From an uncultured bacterium (GTDB taxonomy: Bacteria > Bacillota > Negativicutes > Veillonellales > Veillonellaceae): a stretch of 64,000 bases of DNA. The stretch covers positions 1 to 64,000 of the forward strand of contig CAJMLW010000005.1 of assembly GCA_905214495.1 (NCBI GenBank), in the 5' to 3' direction. Below, piece by piece: positions 27,649 through 35,602 of the stretch (position 1 is its first letter; each line of letters opens with the position of its first letter). Both the position numbers and the translations under genes were made by a program. The notes under the pieces were generated by a model. It saw only the letters and a program-made list of their open reading frames with translations, was not told the DNA's origin and made no database searches.

Positions 27649-28081
27649 TAGCTTTCTCCCGTGCAGCTTTCAATTTATCCATAGCAGACACCGTAAGCTC
27701 ACCTTTGACATCGATATTTTTAGTATCTCTCCACTTTTCAGGATTACGGTTTTTCAGCCAGAATATTTGAGCCGTAACATCCGGAGGCTGTTGTTTCTTT
27801 ACAACTTTAACAAGCTTTCCATTCTCGTATGTTTTCTCTTCATATTCGTAACCTATAGCACGTTTATGCAATGCATTTTCAACTTCAAGGTCAATAACTT
27901 CCTTCCCTCTTTTAAGGGACTGCAGAAACTGCGGCGAGCTCTTTTTCCAGTCATACAAAGTTCTAATCGAAATACCTATATTTTTTGCTATTTGCTCATC
28001 AGTAAGGCCATCACGAGCCCAACCTTCTGCACGCAATAAATTATCTGGGTCAGTTAGCCAGTTTTTTCTATTTACTCGCAA
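27635..28081 (-). CDS. terminase small subunit
   Basis: 148 residues. The start is a TTG at 28081 with GAGGTGATG eight bases upstream. Residues about 20-60 form a helix-turn-helix (LTDEQIAKNIGISIRTLYDW), followed by a helical oligomerisation part (ENALHKRAIGYEYEEKTYEN). It recognises phage DNA to start packaging. Lies directly before terL with a 14-base overlap. Confidence 0.85.
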   Translation of the reverse strand: MRVNRKNWLTDPDNLLRAEGWARDGLTDEQIAKNIGISIRTLYDWKKSSPQFLQSLKRGKEVIDLEVENALHKRAIGYEYEEKTYENGKLVKVVKKQQPPDVTAQIFWLKNRNPEKWRDTKNIDVKGELTVSAMDKLKAAREKANGKT

Positions 28082-28093
28082 TGGATCATCACC

Positions 28094-28285
28094 TCACTTT
28101 AATGTATTACCGCCCTTGCGTGTTAATTTCCCATTTTTTCTTACACATAATCCGCATGAATTTTTGCTAGCGCTTGAATGCGTAATATAGGATTGACATA
28201 GGCCATCGTAAAATATTTCATTGGCCGTACATATTCCATTTTTATTATTCAAGCATTTGTGCTTGATGCAGTGTATTTGTGTCAT
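28094..28285 (-). CDS. cysteine-rich small protein at the head of the late operon
   Basis: 63 residues with seven cysteines (CIKHKCLNNKNGICTANE ... GLCQSY ... CGLCVRK), suggesting bound zinc or disulfides, and a basic tail. It is the first gene after the hairpin at 28299-28333 and stops 13 bases before the terminase small subunit. I do not recognise the family. DUF1540-like metal-binding peptides are a loose match only. Confidence 0.6.
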   Translation of the reverse strand: MTQIHCIKHKCLNNKNGICTANEIFYDGLCQSYITHSSASKNSCGLCVRKNGKLTRKGGNTLK

Positions 28286-28298
28286 AATTTTTTATAAC

Positions 28299-28333
28299 AA
28301 AAAAGGCACATCAATTACGATGCGCCTTTTTTT
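28299..28333. terminator. bidirectional terminator between early and late units
   Basis: AAAAAAGGC.CATC pairs with GATG.GCCTTTTTT around an AATTAC loop, with one A/C mismatch pair. There are A/T tracts on both sides, so it can terminate in both directions. It lies between the early operon's last gene (stop 28422) and the first late gene (28285), so late transcription must start after it or read through it. Confidence 0.8.
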
Positions 28334-28370
28334 GCGTTTGGTATTCTAAATGCTTAGGAGATGAACTCAT
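28311..28370 (-). CDS. 19-codon leader-like reading frame ending inside the terminator
   Basis: ATG 28370 with GGAAG upstream, coding MSSSPKHLEYQTQKKAHRN and stopping (TGA, 28311-28313) within the hairpin loop side of the 28299-28333 terminator. A ribosome here would cover one arm of the hairpin. It may be an attenuation leader for the late operon, or the truncated start of an HNH-endonuclease gene often found beside terminases. Unproven. Confidence 0.3.
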   Translation of the reverse strand: MSSSPKHLEYQTQKKAHRN

Positions 28371-28421
28371 GTTCTTCCACTTACAATATATCATAGATAT
28401 AGGGGACTTAAAAGGTCGATG

Positions 28422-28883
28422 TTAGCCGTTTACCGCCGATTTCCGTCGGAGTTTATACCCAAGCTCAACAAGTGCCAAATTCTTATATTCTTTACCTTGC
28501 GATTCACCGTAACCAACAAATGAATATGCCCCTTTAGCAGACATACCATTGATATATTGTTGCATTAGGATAATAGATCCAACTGTATTGGTTAACGTAT
28601 CGATCATATGACAAGCATCATCACGTTTAGTCAGTAATTCATGGATTTGACGTTTATACCTCATTTCCATATTTAGTAGCCGGTTAATATCATCTTCAAT
28701 TCCTGATGGTTCACCGCCGTCTACTCGTTCTTTCCCGTAGTTTACTGCACGTAATGATGTTATATCGCTTTTAATACGTTGGATATTACGCTTTAACGAT
28801 TTAATCCTCAATGCTGCCTTACTTGCTTCGTGTAGATACTCATATGCAAGTTCACGATATTCTTTTTTACTAAGTTCTACCAT
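28422..28883 (-). CDS. DUF1492/ArpU-RinA-like late transcription regulator
   Basis: 153 residues from ATG 28883 (six codons upstream lie a TTG without ribosome site). N-terminal coiled coil (ALRIKSLKRNIQRIKSDITS), a NYGKERVDGG motif, a second helical segment and a C-terminal part (IILMQQYINGMSAKGAYSFV) like the sigma-region-4-type helix-turn-helix of DUF1492 proteins. Such proteins end the early operon of many Firmicute phages and switch on late genes; the late operon starts immediately downstream. Confidence 0.65.
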   Translation of the reverse strand: MVELSKKEYRELAYEYLHEASKAALRIKSLKRNIQRIKSDITSLRAVNYGKERVDGGEPSGIEDDINRLLNMEMRYKRQIHELLTKRDDACHMIDTLTNTVGSIILMQQYINGMSAKGAYSFVGYGESQGKEYKNLALVELGYKLRRKSAVNG

Positions 28884-29101
28884 AGGACCACCACACAAAC
28901 AATATTTAAAACAAACAAAATACTACATATTACCATATCCCGTATTTGTGATCTAATAATTTTCTGCAATTGCATCCGATATGCATCAGAAACCATAAAA
29001 TGTTTTAATGCGGCGGCTTCACGATAAGAGTAATAGGACATTTTAAAAATAACCACAAGGTAAATCACCAGTAGAATGTTTATAACAACTATTTCATTCA
29101 T
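28877..29101 (-). CDS. small two-helix membrane protein
   Basis: 74 residues from ATG 29101 (AGGTG upstream). Membrane segments at about 3-22 (VVINILLVIYLVVIF) and 54-74 (MVICSILFVLNIVCVVVLW) with a charged loop between. Overlaps its neighbours by a few bases on both sides. Function unknown. Confidence 0.55.
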   Translation of the reverse strand: MNEIVVINILLVIYLVVIFKMSYYSYREAAALKHFMVSDAYRMQLQKIIRSQIRDMVICSILFVLNIVCVVVLW

Positions 29102-29471
29102 GGGTATCACCTGTTAGCTTTGTACAAGCTTTCAATGTATCAGATATTGCATTTTGTTTTATTTCATCTTGTACTGCCTTCCACATTAATTTATTTCTGT
29201 TTTCATATACACGGAAGTACTCAGCTAAAACATGGCGTTTTATGCTATACACAAATTCTTCTAAAGACATCTTTGAATATTGAATTTCCATTAAACTTAT
29301 CCTGTGTTCAATGTGCACATCGCAAATGTCATATTTGATTAAAAAACTATTAAAATCATATTTAATTTTAGGTATAAAAATATCATTAATATTAACAATG
29401 GTTAACGCACAGGATAAAAGGTTAATAGTATTACCTATTTCTTCTTCAAATAACGTACTATAAAGTCTCAT
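29094..29471 (-). CDS. phage protein of unknown function
   Basis: 125 residues from ATG 29471 with AAGAGGTG upstream; a GTG two codons earlier is possible. Mostly alpha-helical, with a hydrophobic N-terminal part (INLLSCALTIVNINDIFI) and a charged C-terminal half (AEYFRVYENRNKLMWKAVQD). No known motif. It lies in the variable tail of the early operon. Confidence 0.55.
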   Translation of the reverse strand: MRLYSTLFEEEIGNTINLLSCALTIVNINDIFIPKIKYDFNSFLIKYDICDVHIEHRISLMEIQYSKMSLEEFVYSIKRHVLAEYFRVYENRNKLMWKAVQDEIKQNAISDTLKACTKLTGDTHE

Positions 29472-29515
29472 ACTCACCTCTTATGATAGGACGGATATTT
29501 CACCGCCCATATCCT

Positions 29516-29728
29516 TTACTTAATCAACACATGTATTAATGACACTACACACACAATTACAATTAAACCACCAATGACCATATACAACTTTAGGTTATCT
29601 AATTTTTCTTCCGTTTCCCTAACATATCGTTGATGTTCCATTATCTTTTTAGCTATCTCTATTTCATAGCTAATTCGCAACATCGCCAATTCGACTTCTA
29701 ATTGTTTTTTAGTATACTTCTGCTTCAT
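29516..29728 (-). CDS. small coiled-coil protein with C-terminal membrane anchor
   Basis: 70 residues. Residues 1-48 form a charged coiled coil (KKQLEVELAMLRISYEIEIA, VRETEEKLDNLK); residues 50-69 are a membrane helix (VIGGLIVIVCVVSLIHVLI). The start ATG shares its A with the stop of the upstream gene (TAATG-type coupling at 29728). Function unknown. Confidence 0.55.
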   Translation of the reverse strand: MKQKYTKKQLEVELAMLRISYEIEIAKKIMEHQRYVRETEEKLDNLKLYMVIGGLIVIVCVVSLIHVLIK

Positions 29729-29976
29729 TACTCACCTTTAATGCATACATTTTTAGTTTTGCAGTACACCTCAATATATGTTTCATTACGATCGCCATTG
29801 TGTGTTACTTCGATAAATTCTTCGATAGTCCGACCACTAACAATGGCTTTCCAGTTTTGTAGGGTTTTGCAAAACCAAACAATGAACATATCTTCTGGTT
29901 CAACAGTTTGATAGCCTAAATTTTCAATCAACACTTTACGAGCTGCTTCAATTGCTTTTGTTTGTAATTCGTACAT
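29728..29976 (-). CDS. DUF6275-like phage protein
   Basis: 82 residues: MYELQTKAIEAARKVLIENL, then DMFIVWFCKTLQNWKAIVSG and an end IEVYCKTKNVCIKGE. The layout (helical N-terminus, then a strand-rich half around WKA) matches DUF6275, common in early regions of Firmicute phages. Function unknown. Confidence 0.6.
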   Translation of the reverse strand: MYELQTKAIEAARKVLIENLGYQTVEPEDMFIVWFCKTLQNWKAIVSGRTIEEFIEVTHNGDRNETYIEVYCKTKNVCIKGE

Positions 29977-29980
29977 ATTT

Positions 29981-30436
29981 TTAGTCTCCTTTAAAAAATA
30001 CTAACCATACTGTTTTACCTCTGCGTTGGCCAAATATTGGCTCACTAGGAAGTAACCCTTTAACCATAGGTAATATTATTTGTTCTTCATTCCATTTAAA
30101 TATCATCGTTCCATTTGGTTTTAGTACTCGCCAACACTCAAATAACCCTTGTTTAATATCCTCTTGCCATGTTTGTTCTAATCGACCATATTTCAATGCC
30201 AAGAATGATTTATCACCTACTTTTAATAAATGTGGTGGGTCAAACACTACAAGGTGAAAACTTTCATCTTCAAAAGGCATCTTGCGGAAATCTGCGATCA
30301 CATCAGGTTTTACAATCAACTTTCTACCGTCGCATAATGTTGTGTTTTCCGTTCGGTTATCCATGTAAACAGTATTTTTATTTTCTTTGTCAAACCAGAA
30401 CATTTTAGAACCACAACAGGCATCTAATATCTTCAT
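29981..30436 (-). CDS. small SAM-dependent methyltransferase, DNA-type motif
   Basis: 151 residues. Motif I-like ILDACCGSKMFWFDK at the N-terminus binds SAM. VVFDPPHL at residues 63-70 is the catalytic DPPY/NPPF-like motif, here DPPH. The end (IFKWNEEQIILPMVKGLLP) completes a minimal Rossmann fold. It lacks a separate target-recognition domain. Small orphan methyltransferases of this kind in phages probably protect DNA from host restriction. Base specificity is unknown. Confidence 0.7.
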   Translation of the reverse strand: MKILDACCGSKMFWFDKENKNTVYMDNRTENTTLCDGRKLIVKPDVIADFRKMPFEDESFHLVVFDPPHLLKVGDKSFLALKYGRLEQTWQEDIKQGLFECWRVLKPNGTMIFKWNEEQIILPMVKGLLPSEPIFGQRRGKTVWLVFFKGD

Positions 30437-30449
30437 TAGTATTCCTTTA

Positions 30450-30782
30450 TTAAATCCGATTTAACGCCTTCCACTCACTTAATGTAAATGTGGAAATACT
30501 ATGTTTCTTAGCGAACTCAAATTCACCTTTACAGCCCCTGCTTGTCTCCCAATCAGGACATACTACTAAGACATCACAATGTCCAAGTAGGCTTAAACAA
30601 ATATCTAAACCTTTTTGATATTCAGAGCCGGTTAGATATACATACCCAAAGTTATGAATTGGGGAAATATAGTCATGACTAGCATCATTTAAAACTAAAT
30701 CTCCCATGATCACATCAATCTTTTTACGATTGCTTTCCTTGCCACCATAAGGATGAGCGACATATACTAATTTTTTCTTCAT
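30450..30782 (-). CDS. DUF4406-like, nucleoside deoxyribosyltransferase-fold protein
   Basis: 110 residues: KKLVYVAHPYGGKESNRKKI at the start, HNFGYVYLTGSEYQKGLDIC, then LGHCDVLVVCPDWETSRGC. This is the DUF4406/YtoQ-like family related to nucleoside 2-deoxyribosyltransferases. It may act on free nucleotides. Role in phage growth is not known. Four bases separate it from rusA. Confidence 0.7.
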   Translation of the reverse strand: MKKKLVYVAHPYGGKESNRKKIDVIMGDLVLNDASHDYISPIHNFGYVYLTGSEYQKGLDICLSLLGHCDVLVVCPDWETSRGCKGEFEFAKKHSISTFTLSEWKALNRI

Positions 30783-30786
30783 AGCA

Positions 30787-31188
30787 TCAACCTTTCAACG
30801 TTTCAATATGTACCCAAATCCCTGTTACTGGATTCCAATACTTTTCTGTAATTTCACTACAGACTTGCGCATCATCATTCCAGTAATTCAACTTGGTCAT
30901 ACAGTCCTTAAATAATTTAATAAGATTATCTGTATCTGGCCGAGTGGTTTTCCAATGTGGCGCTTTGCAATTCGCTTTACCGAAACACCACTTGGTAACC
31001 AACCGAATAGGTCCCTCTAATGGTTCACTAGGAACATGATCAGCTAAACCATCTAAGAATATTTGCTTAGCGTGTTTCAACTTATCAGATTCATAAAAGA
31101 TAGGCTTACCATGTTGTGTATTCACTTGCTTAGTTTGATGTGTAACAGTAGGAACCTTTTTGAGAGGAATAAAAAATTCAATAGTCAA
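30787..31188 (-). CDS. rusA: RusA-family Holliday junction resolvase
   Basis: 133 residues. The conserved core RPDTDNLIKLFKDCM (residues 83-97) followed by NYWNDDAQV holds the acidic residues (D85, D87, D95, D105/D106) that bind magnesium. The enzyme cuts four-way DNA junctions formed during phage recombination and clears branches before packaging. It follows the recombination/replication genes and precedes the large hairpins at 31252-31405 in sequence. Confidence 0.85.
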   Translation of the reverse strand: MTIEFFIPLKKVPTVTHQTKQVNTQHGKPIFYESDKLKHAKQIFLDGLADHVPSEPLEGPIRLVTKWCFGKANCKAPHWKTTRPDTDNLIKLFKDCMTKLNYWNDDAQVCSEITEKYWNPVTGIWVHIETLKG

Positions 31189-31251
31189 TAACCAATCCTC
31201 CTTTATTGAGAATTAATTGATAATAACCAATACAATTTTTAAAGCCCTTTT

Positions 31252-31347
31252 GTAATGTAGGGTTCAACCTAAGGGGAAGAGGTAAGAAAAGGATGATTTT
31301 AGAAATCCTTTTCCTTACCCCCTTAGCTTGAATCCACCTTACATTGG
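31252..31347. repeat. 96-base imperfect inverted repeat between rusA and the primase-helicase
   Basis: Left arm GTAATGTAGGGTTCAACCTA... pairs with the right arm ...TAGCTTGAATCCACCTTACAT. The inner part, GGTAAG.AAAAGGAT with ATCCTTTTCCTTACC, pairs 14 of 15 positions around a short GATTTTAGAA loop. No U-tract follows on either strand, so it is not a standard terminator. It could be a structured RNA, a replication-origin element, or the trace of a small inserted repeat. Confidence 0.65.
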
Positions 31348-31353
31348 GACACA

Positions 31354-31405
31354 AACAATAACAACATACCTATATATATATATAAGGTGTGTTGTTACTA
31401 TTGTT
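31354..31405. repeat. second inverted repeat with (TA)n loop
   Basis: AACAATA.ACAACATACCT (31354-31371) pairs with AGGTGTGTTGTTACTATTGTT (31385-31405) around a TATATATATATATA centre. It directly follows the first hairpin and ends 24 bases from the primase-helicase stop. The AT-rich centre would melt easily, which fits an origin or a cruciform. Together they fill nearly the whole 240-base gap. Confidence 0.6.
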
Positions 31406-31428
31406 AACCTATCGCTAATATACATATG

Positions 31429-33510
31429 TTAACAATCTTCAACCTTAAACAACTCACCTTTATCGACATTAAATATTGGAGTTTCCCTTAAATATCGACG
31501 AACGGTCATTTCACTAACTTCCATAATTTCAGCAACACGTTTAATATCCGCTTTGCCGTTAAATCCATTTTCAGCAGCGGCAATATTAAAAGCATCTACC
31601 AATTGCTCTTTTTTCTTTTCCTTAACGGCATGCTTGCGTTTATTCATCTTGTCTAATCCCTTAGACTGCGGGCTATCAAACTGAGCCATTGCAAGGAACC
31701 CGTTTGTATCCACCTTGTGAATTGGGTATTCAAACCATAAATCCACCGGTTTAAACTTAGGATATTCTCGGAGTGTTCCTTCCATTCGCCATGCAGTACA
31801 TTGGCTAGTATCAATAGGAGCATCTTGGAGTTTATCCTCGTTCATGTTCTCGAGTTCAAGTTCGAGTAAGTCAAGTAATGCATCTGGATCACGAGCAAAT
31901 ACACCAGAACCGGATGCACGGTCCATTGACCGCTTACCAGTTTGGCTGCCTTTTGAATGGTGATGACAATAAATGACTGCGCATTTAAGTTCAGTACATA
32001 CCTTATCAAACTGATTACAGAAATTTGCCATTTGATCAGCGCTGTTTTCATCACCTGTAATAACCTTATAGATAGGGTCAATAATGATAGCCTTGTAGTT
32101 ACGCTTTTGGGCCCTACGGATAAGTTTAGGAGCCAACTGGTCCATTGGTAATGACTTACCACGTAAATTCCATATGGATATGTTTCCAATGTTTGTTGGT
32201 GGCTGTTCAAGGGCCTCGTATACATCCTTAAATCGATGCAAGCAGGATGCCCTATCAAGTTCCAAATTGACGTATAAAACTTTGCCTTGCGTGCAGTCAA
32301 ATCCAAACCACGGTCTACCTTCAGCAATGGAAATGCACAATTGAATTAACGCAAATGATTTACCCGCTTTAGATGGTCCAGCAATGAGCATCTTATGTCC
32401 TTCACGAAGAATCCCTTCAATTAATGGAGGTGCAAGGTCTGGCATGTTATCCCATAATGCGTCAAGTTCTTCTGGTTCCGGTAAGTCATCATTAACGGAT
32501 GCGATCCATTCTTCCCATTCCTTATAGTTTTCTTTACCAATATTGGTTGCCATAAGGAATTGGGGCTTGCCATCACGCATAACACCCGGCATTCGAGACA
32601 ATCGGCTAGGATTACGATTTTTTTTATCTGGTTTAAAACCATTCTTTTGAGCAATGGAATATATAAAGTCAACACGCTTTCTGTATTCCTCATAGGAGTA
32701 AGCATCTACTTTAACGATTGCATGAATTGATTTACCACCACTAAATACCATGGCTGCAATTGGTAATTCTAATTGTTCAAGAATAGCTTTTTGCTTTCCG
32801 AGCGACATATTGTCAGATTCCAAGAGCATATACCGAAATGCAGTTACATTATCATTTTTAACACCTTTACCATCAATTGGATTAAACCGAATCCATGCGC
32901 CCATTTCTTTGTTAAAGCTGCCAAACACATTTTCTAATTGTGTCGTACCGTTAATACCATCTATGATTTGTTGTACCGTGCGGCTATAATTTCCCATCGT
33001 AGGGGACTGTTTACCATCTGGTAAGGCAAATGTATTAACTACATATCCAACATACTCCTCTGGCTCAAATAACGTGGTCAAATATGTAACAATATCTTGT
33101 TTACGTTGCTCTAAAGGATATGATTTAGGAATATGAACATCAGATTCTTCAATCCAGTTCTTATCAACAACTTGATATTGTTCTGGAGTTGTGGCCAATA
33201 CCATGGAATCAAAACTTAATGCTTCATTATTTTCAAACTTATGTTTAGATGTCCATCCGTTTTCTTTTGCCATTTGAGTGATCGTGGCACCGGTAACAAG
33301 TTTTCCAGTATATCGACCAAATGATTCCCATTTAGCAGCACATTCACCATCATGGAATCGCTCTCCATCATCTGCAGACCATTCCTCCCACACGAACATA
33401 GGATAGCCTTCTTGATGAAGTGCAAGGCCTACGTTTAGCCATTCATCATAGGAGCATTGGGAAGGGTCTATATATTCGAGCAATTCTCGTAAATCAATTT
33501 TGCTTTCCAT
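31429..33510 (-). CDS. primase-helicase: AEP-like primase and RepA-type ATPase
   Basis: 693 residues. Residues 1-90 resemble the PriCT-2 region (YDEWLNVGLALHQEGYPMF). The 130-330 part has FSGGKSIHAIVKVDA (about 253-267), the S/G-x-H motif of archaeo-eukaryotic primases. Residues about 365-560 are a RecA-fold ATPase with Walker A AGPSKAGKSF and Walker B KAIIIDPIY, like RepA hexameric helicases, plus VIYCHHHSKG. The C-terminus (about 640-685) is a helix-turn-helix (VAEIMEVSEMTVRRYL). It likely starts and unwinds at phage replication forks. No phage DNA polymerase is present, so the host enzyme would be used. Confidence 0.8.
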   Translation of the reverse strand: MESKIDLRELLEYIDPSQCSYDEWLNVGLALHQEGYPMFVWEEWSADDGERFHDGECAAKWESFGRYTGKLVTGATITQMAKENGWTSKHKFENNEALSFDSMVLATTPEQYQVVDKNWIEESDVHIPKSYPLEQRKQDIVTYLTTLFEPEEYVGYVVNTFALPDGKQSPTMGNYSRTVQQIIDGINGTTQLENVFGSFNKEMGAWIRFNPIDGKGVKNDNVTAFRYMLLESDNMSLGKQKAILEQLELPIAAMVFSGGKSIHAIVKVDAYSYEEYRKRVDFIYSIAQKNGFKPDKKNRNPSRLSRMPGVMRDGKPQFLMATNIGKENYKEWEEWIASVNDDLPEPEELDALWDNMPDLAPPLIEGILREGHKMLIAGPSKAGKSFALIQLCISIAEGRPWFGFDCTQGKVLYVNLELDRASCLHRFKDVYEALEQPPTNIGNISIWNLRGKSLPMDQLAPKLIRRAQKRNYKAIIIDPIYKVITGDENSADQMANFCNQFDKVCTELKCAVIYCHHHSKGSQTGKRSMDRASGSGVFARDPDALLDLLELELENMNEDKLQDAPIDTSQCTAWRMEGTLREYPKFKPVDLWFEYPIHKVDTNGFLAMAQFDSPQSKGLDKMNKRKHAVKEKKKEQLVDAFNIAAAENGFNGKADIKRVAEIMEVSEMTVRRYLRETPIFNVDKGELFKVEDC

Positions 33511-33519
33511 GTTTACTCC

Positions 33520-35112
33520 TTACCATTGGGGACTAAAATCTTCTACAGGTGGTTTATATGTAGCAGGCACTACACCTTTAGGAATGCGCCAACCACTAGC
33601 ACTAATACGACTAATCATCTTAGAGGCTTGGTTATTACTCCACGTCCCTACATTCTTAAACCCTTTGTTTTCAAGGAATCTAATTTGTTTAGGGGTAGAC
33701 AAGCCTTCTTCACGACGTTTTTGTAATCTATCAATGAGCATAGATGCTTTGCCAGCATCTTCAATGTTGTCACCATTAATCCCAAATTGCTCAAGTGTTT
33801 TCTTTTGACTATCCGTAATCGCACTCATTTGCCAACCAAAGGCTGGAACATAATGGGTAAGGTCTTCAGCTTGGATAGAAAACTCGAATTGCAACGGATC
33901 AACAAGTTGCGCTTTCTTCTTACGCATAGCAGCAAGTTCTTTTGCAAGTGCTTCTTCACGTTGAGCTAATACATCAGATTCTGCATCCCTTTCGCATTCT
34001 TCAAGGTCCATTCCTTTTTCTTCAAGAATTTCCGTCATGCGTTTGGCCACATCATCTGATTTAGCGATTAAATGAGCCGGTCTACACAATTCGTGACGCT
34101 CCACATGCCATAGAAAATCTAAAATTAATAGATGATCTTTACCCGGTGAAAGCCGTGTGCCACGTCCTATCATTTGACAATACAAGGCACGAGACCGAGT
34201 AGGACGTAATACAATTACACAATCAACGCTTGGACAATCCCATCCTTCCGTGAGCAACATTGAATTACAAAGTACATTGTATTTACCTTCAGCAAATGCT
34301 TGTGTAATTTCTGTACGGTCTTGGCTTTTGCCATTTACTTCTGCTGCTTTAAATCCTCGCTCATTAAGAATTTCACAGAATCGTTGACTGGTAGCAATTA
34401 ATGGTAAGAATACGACGATTTTTCTATCTCTGTATTCCATTAATTTATTGGCTATTTCCTCTAAATAAGGCTCTAATACCCTACCAATATCACCTACGGC
34501 AAAATCGCCAGTTGAAATCTTAACCGATGAGATATCTAATGTAAGTGGTAATGTTTGTACCTTAATCTTAGCCAAGAATCCCTCTTGAATAGCTTTAGGT
34601 AGTGTATATTCAAATGCTAAGCTTTCAAACACACGTCCTAAATTTTTCATATCTGAGCGATCTGGTGTAGCCGTTACACCTAAGACTTTGGCTTGGTCAA
34701 AGTAATTCAATATAGCCTGATAACTGCTAGACACAGCATGATGTGCTTCGTCAATGATAATGACATCAAAGTACGTTTTACTGAACATTGACAATCGTTT
34801 GTCTTTACATAATGTTTGAACAGAACCTACTATGATGCGGTCCCATTGTCCAAGACATGTATGTTCAGCTTTTTCCATTGCCGTTGTAAGCCCTGACGCA
34901 CTCATAATTTTGTCAGAAGCTTGCTGCAATAGTTCTTCACGATGCGCAAGGATAAGAACACGCTTACCCCTGCGAACCGCTTCCTCCGCAACTTTGGCAA
35001 AACAGATTGTTTTGCCTGTGCCAGTCGGAAGAACCAACAATGTTTTATTAACCGTTTCCCATTCATGCCATATCGAGTCTACAGCTTGTTGTTGATACGG
35101 TCTAAGTTCCAT
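33520..35112 (-). CDS. SF2 DEAH-box helicase
   Basis: 530 residues. N-terminal Q-like RPYQQQAV, Walker A LPTGTGKT (28-35), DEAH box IIIDEAHH (about 118-125), GVTATPDRSDM, and the C-terminal motif VI QMIGRGTRLSPGK. This is the UvrB/RecG-like helicase family common in phage replication modules. A C-terminal extension (400-530) is charged and helical. The start shares one base with the DUF669 stop. Confidence 0.88.
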   Translation of the reverse strand: MELRPYQQQAVDSIWHEWETVNKTLLVLPTGTGKTICFAKVAEEAVRRGKRVLILAHREELLQQASDKIMSASGLTTAMEKAEHTCLGQWDRIIVGSVQTLCKDKRLSMFSKTYFDVIIIDEAHHAVSSSYQAILNYFDQAKVLGVTATPDRSDMKNLGRVFESLAFEYTLPKAIQEGFLAKIKVQTLPLTLDISSVKISTGDFAVGDIGRVLEPYLEEIANKLMEYRDRKIVVFLPLIATSQRFCEILNERGFKAAEVNGKSQDRTEITQAFAEGKYNVLCNSMLLTEGWDCPSVDCVIVLRPTRSRALYCQMIGRGTRLSPGKDHLLILDFLWHVERHELCRPAHLIAKSDDVAKRMTEILEEKGMDLEECERDAESDVLAQREEALAKELAAMRKKKAQLVDPLQFEFSIQAEDLTHYVPAFGWQMSAITDSQKKTLEQFGINGDNIEDAGKASMLIDRLQKRREEGLSTPKQIRFLENKGFKNVGTWSNNQASKMISRISASGWRIPKGVVPATYKPPVEDFSPQW

Positions 35113-35597
35113 TAGAATGCACCGTATCCATTGGTTTGAGCATTAGGACTTGCAAAACATTTTTTAATTTCATTACGAGTACCGTTGTTCCCGTCATTTT
35201 TTACATAGCCCTGTTGTGACAATTCACACATGGCAGATTTGCCAATTAATTGTTCAGGGTCAGGATTGTAGTTTTCACCTTTTTTAGCAAGACCTACAGC
35301 CATAAATAATTCTGTAACTTTCCAAATGGTTGACTTTGTATAGAATAAGTTGTGAATCAATTTTGTTTTACCTTGATCACCACCATCTACTTCGAGAGTA
35401 ATTTGAGCTTGTGGACAAGATGGTAACTTGCTACCTTCTTTTGGTTCATAGAATTTCTTTTCTACATTAGTAATTACAAATGGATAAGAACCAGCTTCAA
35501 GTAACGTATATTCACGTTCTTCCGCTAAAATAGGTTGGTCAAATGAATATACTTCTTCTGCTTTACCGAATGTTTCAAAATTGCTTTGTGTTGTCAT
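35112..35597 (-). CDS. DUF669 family protein, probable ssDNA-binding factor
   Basis: 161 residues: EEREYTLLEAGSYPFVITNV, PQAQITLEVDGGDQGKTKLI, WKVTELFMAVGLAKKGE. This is DUF669, which regularly lies next to Sak4-like recombinases in phages and is thought to work as a single-strand-binding partner. The same arrangement is seen here, six bases from the Sak4-like gene. Confidence 0.75.
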   Translation of the reverse strand: MTTQSNFETFGKAEEVYSFDQPILAEEREYTLLEAGSYPFVITNVEKKFYEPKEGSKLPSCPQAQITLEVDGGDQGKTKLIHNLFYTKSTIWKVTELFMAVGLAKKGENYNPDPEQLIGKSAMCELSQQGYVKNDGNNGTRNEIKKCFASPNAQTNGYGAF

Positions 35598-35602
35598 AAT
35601 AA

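Noticed and set aside
29981..30436. Restriction-modification system
   Set aside because: Only a small orphan methyltransferase is present; no endonuclease gene or specificity subunit is nearby.
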